Shown: positions 62,463 through 64,000 of the stretch, in pieces
Layout of the letters: every line of letters starts with the position of its first letter
Position numbering within the stretch: position 1 is the first letter of the stretch
Source: Paenibacillus xylanilyticus
GTDB taxonomy: Bacteria > Bacillota > Bacilli > Paenibacillales > Paenibacillaceae
Direction: 5' to 3'
Length of the DNA stretch: 64,000 nucleotides
Assembly (NCBI RefSeq): GCF_009664365.1
Contig: NZ_CP044310.1
Coordinates: 5,891,501 to 5,955,500, forward strand
Translations under genes and position numbers: made by a program
Notes under the pieces: generated by a model
Told to the model about the DNA's origin: nothing
Databases searched by the model: none
The model's input: the letters and a program-made list of their open reading frames with translations, nothing else

Positions 62463-63398
62463 TTATACGTTAGTGCGCTCACGGTTCCATGGAATGAGCC
62501 GCTTCTCCGCCAGTACAACGGCTTCATAGAGCACGATGCCGAGAGCGGCAGCAATGACGATACAAGACCAGGCAAGTGGCATGTTGGCGAGCCGAATCTG
62601 ATCCGACAGCAGATATCCAAGACCTTGGGAAGCGATAAAAAATTCACCCACAATGGCACCGATAATACTGGTGGACATGTTGATCTTCAGTCCGGCAAAG
62701 AGGGACGGCAAGGCGTGTGGCAAACGCAACTTCAAGAACACCTGCATACGGCTTGCAGCGAGTCCGTCCAGCAATTCACCGTACTGCGGCTGTATGGAAG
62801 TAAGCCCTTTGAACAGACTGACTGCCATGGCAGCCATCGTAATGACGGCCACTACGGCAATCCGTGACCAGATGCCGTCCCCAAACCAGTTGTTCATGAT
62901 GGGCGCCAGTGCAACAATCGGCACTGCGTTAAGAGCCGACATCACCGCGATCCCTGCCTTGCCGCTGATCGGGAAGAACGAAGCACCTGCGGCTGCGACA
63001 GCCCCCAGAAGGGAACCCAGCAGGAAACCACCCAGCATTTCCGTTCCACTATATAGAGCATATCGGAAGAGCATTTCCGCGTTATCCCGGATGGATGCTG
63101 CAATGGCTGAAGGTACAGGAAGCTGGTAACTTTCCAGTGAGAATAATTGATGAAACAACCGGAACTGCCACATGGCGAGAAAACATAGGCCGGCCAGCCA
63201 GGGGAGCAAATGCAGAACGACCCGTTTACTCCGCGCAGTACCGACTGGCCGTTCCTGTTCTGCTTGTCCCTGCTGCCCCTGAATTTCCGAGTCGGGGACA
63301 GAAGCAGCCATAGCTGAACCGGGCAAAGACGCAGAGCCGGACACAGCAGCTGTTCCATTCTCCTCCCGGCTGCGGTTCACCATTACCCCTTCGCTCAT
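62463..63398 (-). CDS. ABC transporter permease, second subunit
   Basis: A 311-residue permease of the SsuC/ThiX type. After a polar, Gly/Ser/Gln-rich N-terminal tail of about 55 residues come about six helices. The conserved EAA-like loop reads GELLDGLAASRMQVFLKLRLPHALPSLFAGLKI. Start ATG at 63396-63398 overlaps the upstream permease stop by 4 nt and follows GGGAGGG. The two permeases probably form a heterodimer; the ATPase gene is not in the window. Confidence 0.88.
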   Translation of the reverse strand: MSEGVMVNRSREENGTAAVSGSASLPGSAMAASVPDSEIQGQQGQAEQERPVGTARSKRVVLHLLPWLAGLCFLAMWQFRLFHQLFSLESYQLPVPSAIAASIRDNAEMLFRYALYSGTEMLGGFLLGSLLGAVAAAGASFFPISGKAGIAVMSALNAVPIVALAPIMNNWFGDGIWSRIAVVAVITMAAMAVSLFKGLTSIQPQYGELLDGLAASRMQVFLKLRLPHALPSLFAGLKINMSTSIIGAIVGEFFIASQGLGYLLSDQIRLANMPLAWSCIVIAAALGIVLYEAVVLAEKRLIPWNRERTNV

Positions 63399-64000
63399 AC
63401 CGCGTTCCCTCCCTTCGCTCTGAATTCGGGCTGCCAAGGCGTTAACCACCGTTCGGCCAGGCTGATGACCAGATACGAGATTAGACCAATGCCGATGCTA
63501 AGCATAATCGTAGCCCAGAACATGCCGACTTGAGCACTGCCATAATACAAGGAACTGACCATCAGGACACCGAGTCCATCGGGTGCACCCATCAGTTCAA
63601 CGACGATGGAAGAAGTGACCGCTAGCGGGGCAGCGATTTTCATGCCGGAGAACAGTCCTGGCAGAGCTGAAGGCAGCAGGCATTTGATATATCTGGCCGT
63701 CAGCGAGGCTCCGCACGAACGCATCAGCTCCAGATGCTCCGGTGCGGCGCTCTTTAACCCTTTTAGCGTGTGAATGACAATGGGGAAAAATGTAACATAA
63801 GCCGCCATGACGATCCTGGCCCACTCGGCATGATGAATAATGCCGTATACAATCGGTGCGAGACCGATAATTGGGATCATCTGCGAGGAGATAACATAGG
63901 GAGACAATGTCCGTTCCAGCCAGACGGCCGCACTCATTAGAAGCGCCAGCATCAGCCCCAGTACTGCTCCTCCCGCGAATCCAATCGCTGCATTGCCAAA
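63395..64000 (-). CDS. ABC transporter permease, first subunit, 5' end outside window
   Basis: The open frame runs to the right edge (about 201 codons visible). It shows membrane helices and the EAA loop HLELMRSCGASLTARYIKCLLPSALPGLFSGMKIAAPLAV, as in the SsuC family. It is the partner of the next permease and probably follows an ATPase gene beyond the window. Confidence 0.85.
   Translation of the reverse strand, partial: FGNAAIGFAGGAVLGLMLALLMSAAVWLERTLSPYVISSQMIPIIGLAPIVYGIIHHAEWARIVMAAYVTFFPIVIHTLKGLKSAAPEHLELMRSCGASLTARYIKCLLPSALPGLFSGMKIAAPLAVTSSIVVELMGAPDGLGVLMVSSLYYGSAQVGMFWATIMLSIGIGLISYLVISLAERWLTPWQPEFRAKGGNAV

Noticed and set aside
1..64000. CRISPR arrays, tRNA or rRNA genes, transposases, prophage
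   Set aside because: No regularly spaced repeats, no cloverleaf or rRNA-like stretch and no transposase-like protein were seen.

Overview
The window looks like a chromosomal segment of an endospore-forming, flagellated Gram-positive bacterium, most likely Paenibacillus or a close relative. The evidence is four sporulation genes (spoIIID, spoIIQ, spoIID, spoIIR), strong AGGAGG-type ribosome binding sites, and a gene order from flhO to prfA that largely matches the Bacillus subtilis block flhO-mbl-spoIIID-spoIIQ-spoIID-murAA-ywzB-atp-upp-glyA-ywlG-ywlE-mntP-ywlC-spoIIR-prmC-prfA. Differences from B. subtilis are a wecB/mnaA epimerase gene between upp and atp, no rpiB between ywlE and ywlG, and two tandem RodA/FtsW-type genes between spoIIR and prmC.

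Layout. 1-8 kb (minus strand): flagellar rod protein (cut by the window edge), Mbl, three sporulation genes, MurA and a DUF1146 membrane protein. The spoIIQ-spoIID gap holds two repeat elements. 8.3-15.8 kb: complete F-type ATP synthase operon atpZ-I-B-E-F-H-A-G-D-C, with its own promoter and terminator and a three-hairpin repeat array between atpA and atpG. 16-29 kb: wecB, upp, glyA, ywlG, ywlE, mntP, ywlC, spoIIR, two SEDS genes, prmC, prfA. 29.5-32.6 kb: a SUKH-like protein, YchF, a GNAT acetyltransferase and a small membrane-anchored protein of unknown function.

32.7-43.4 kb is an isoprenoid/carotenoid island. It holds a type 2 IPP isomerase, then a seven-gene, almost fully overlapping operon: two CrtN-like desaturases, a CrtM-like synthase, a CruF-like hydratase, an acyltransferase, a glycosyltransferase and a CrtP-like oxidase. 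The set fits a C30 (apo)carotenoid that is hydrated, glycosylated and acylated. Just upstream lies a MerR-family regulator with a B12-binding domain of CarH/LitR type, carrying the W-x9-EH and E-x-H-x-x-G motifs. Both the crt operon promoter and the regulator's own promoter carry three tandem 11-bp direct repeats over the -10 region, in the same register. This predicts a light- and adenosylcobalamin-controlled carotenoid regulon and is the most interesting system seen here.

43.5-51 kb (plus strand): a divergent PLD-like membrane protein, a TetR regulator with a paired SMR exporter (YkkC/YkkD type), and a second TetR regulator followed by an RND efflux pump. 51.4-64 kb: a PucR-type regulator (plus) facing a minus-strand reductive pyrimidine degradation operon. 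That operon encodes ABC transporter permeases and a binding protein, an aminotransferase, two candidate N-carbamoyl-beta-alanine hydrolases (M20 and nitrilase types), PreT, PreA, dihydropyrimidinase and a small unknown protein. No rRNA, tRNA, CRISPR array, insertion sequence or prophage was seen.
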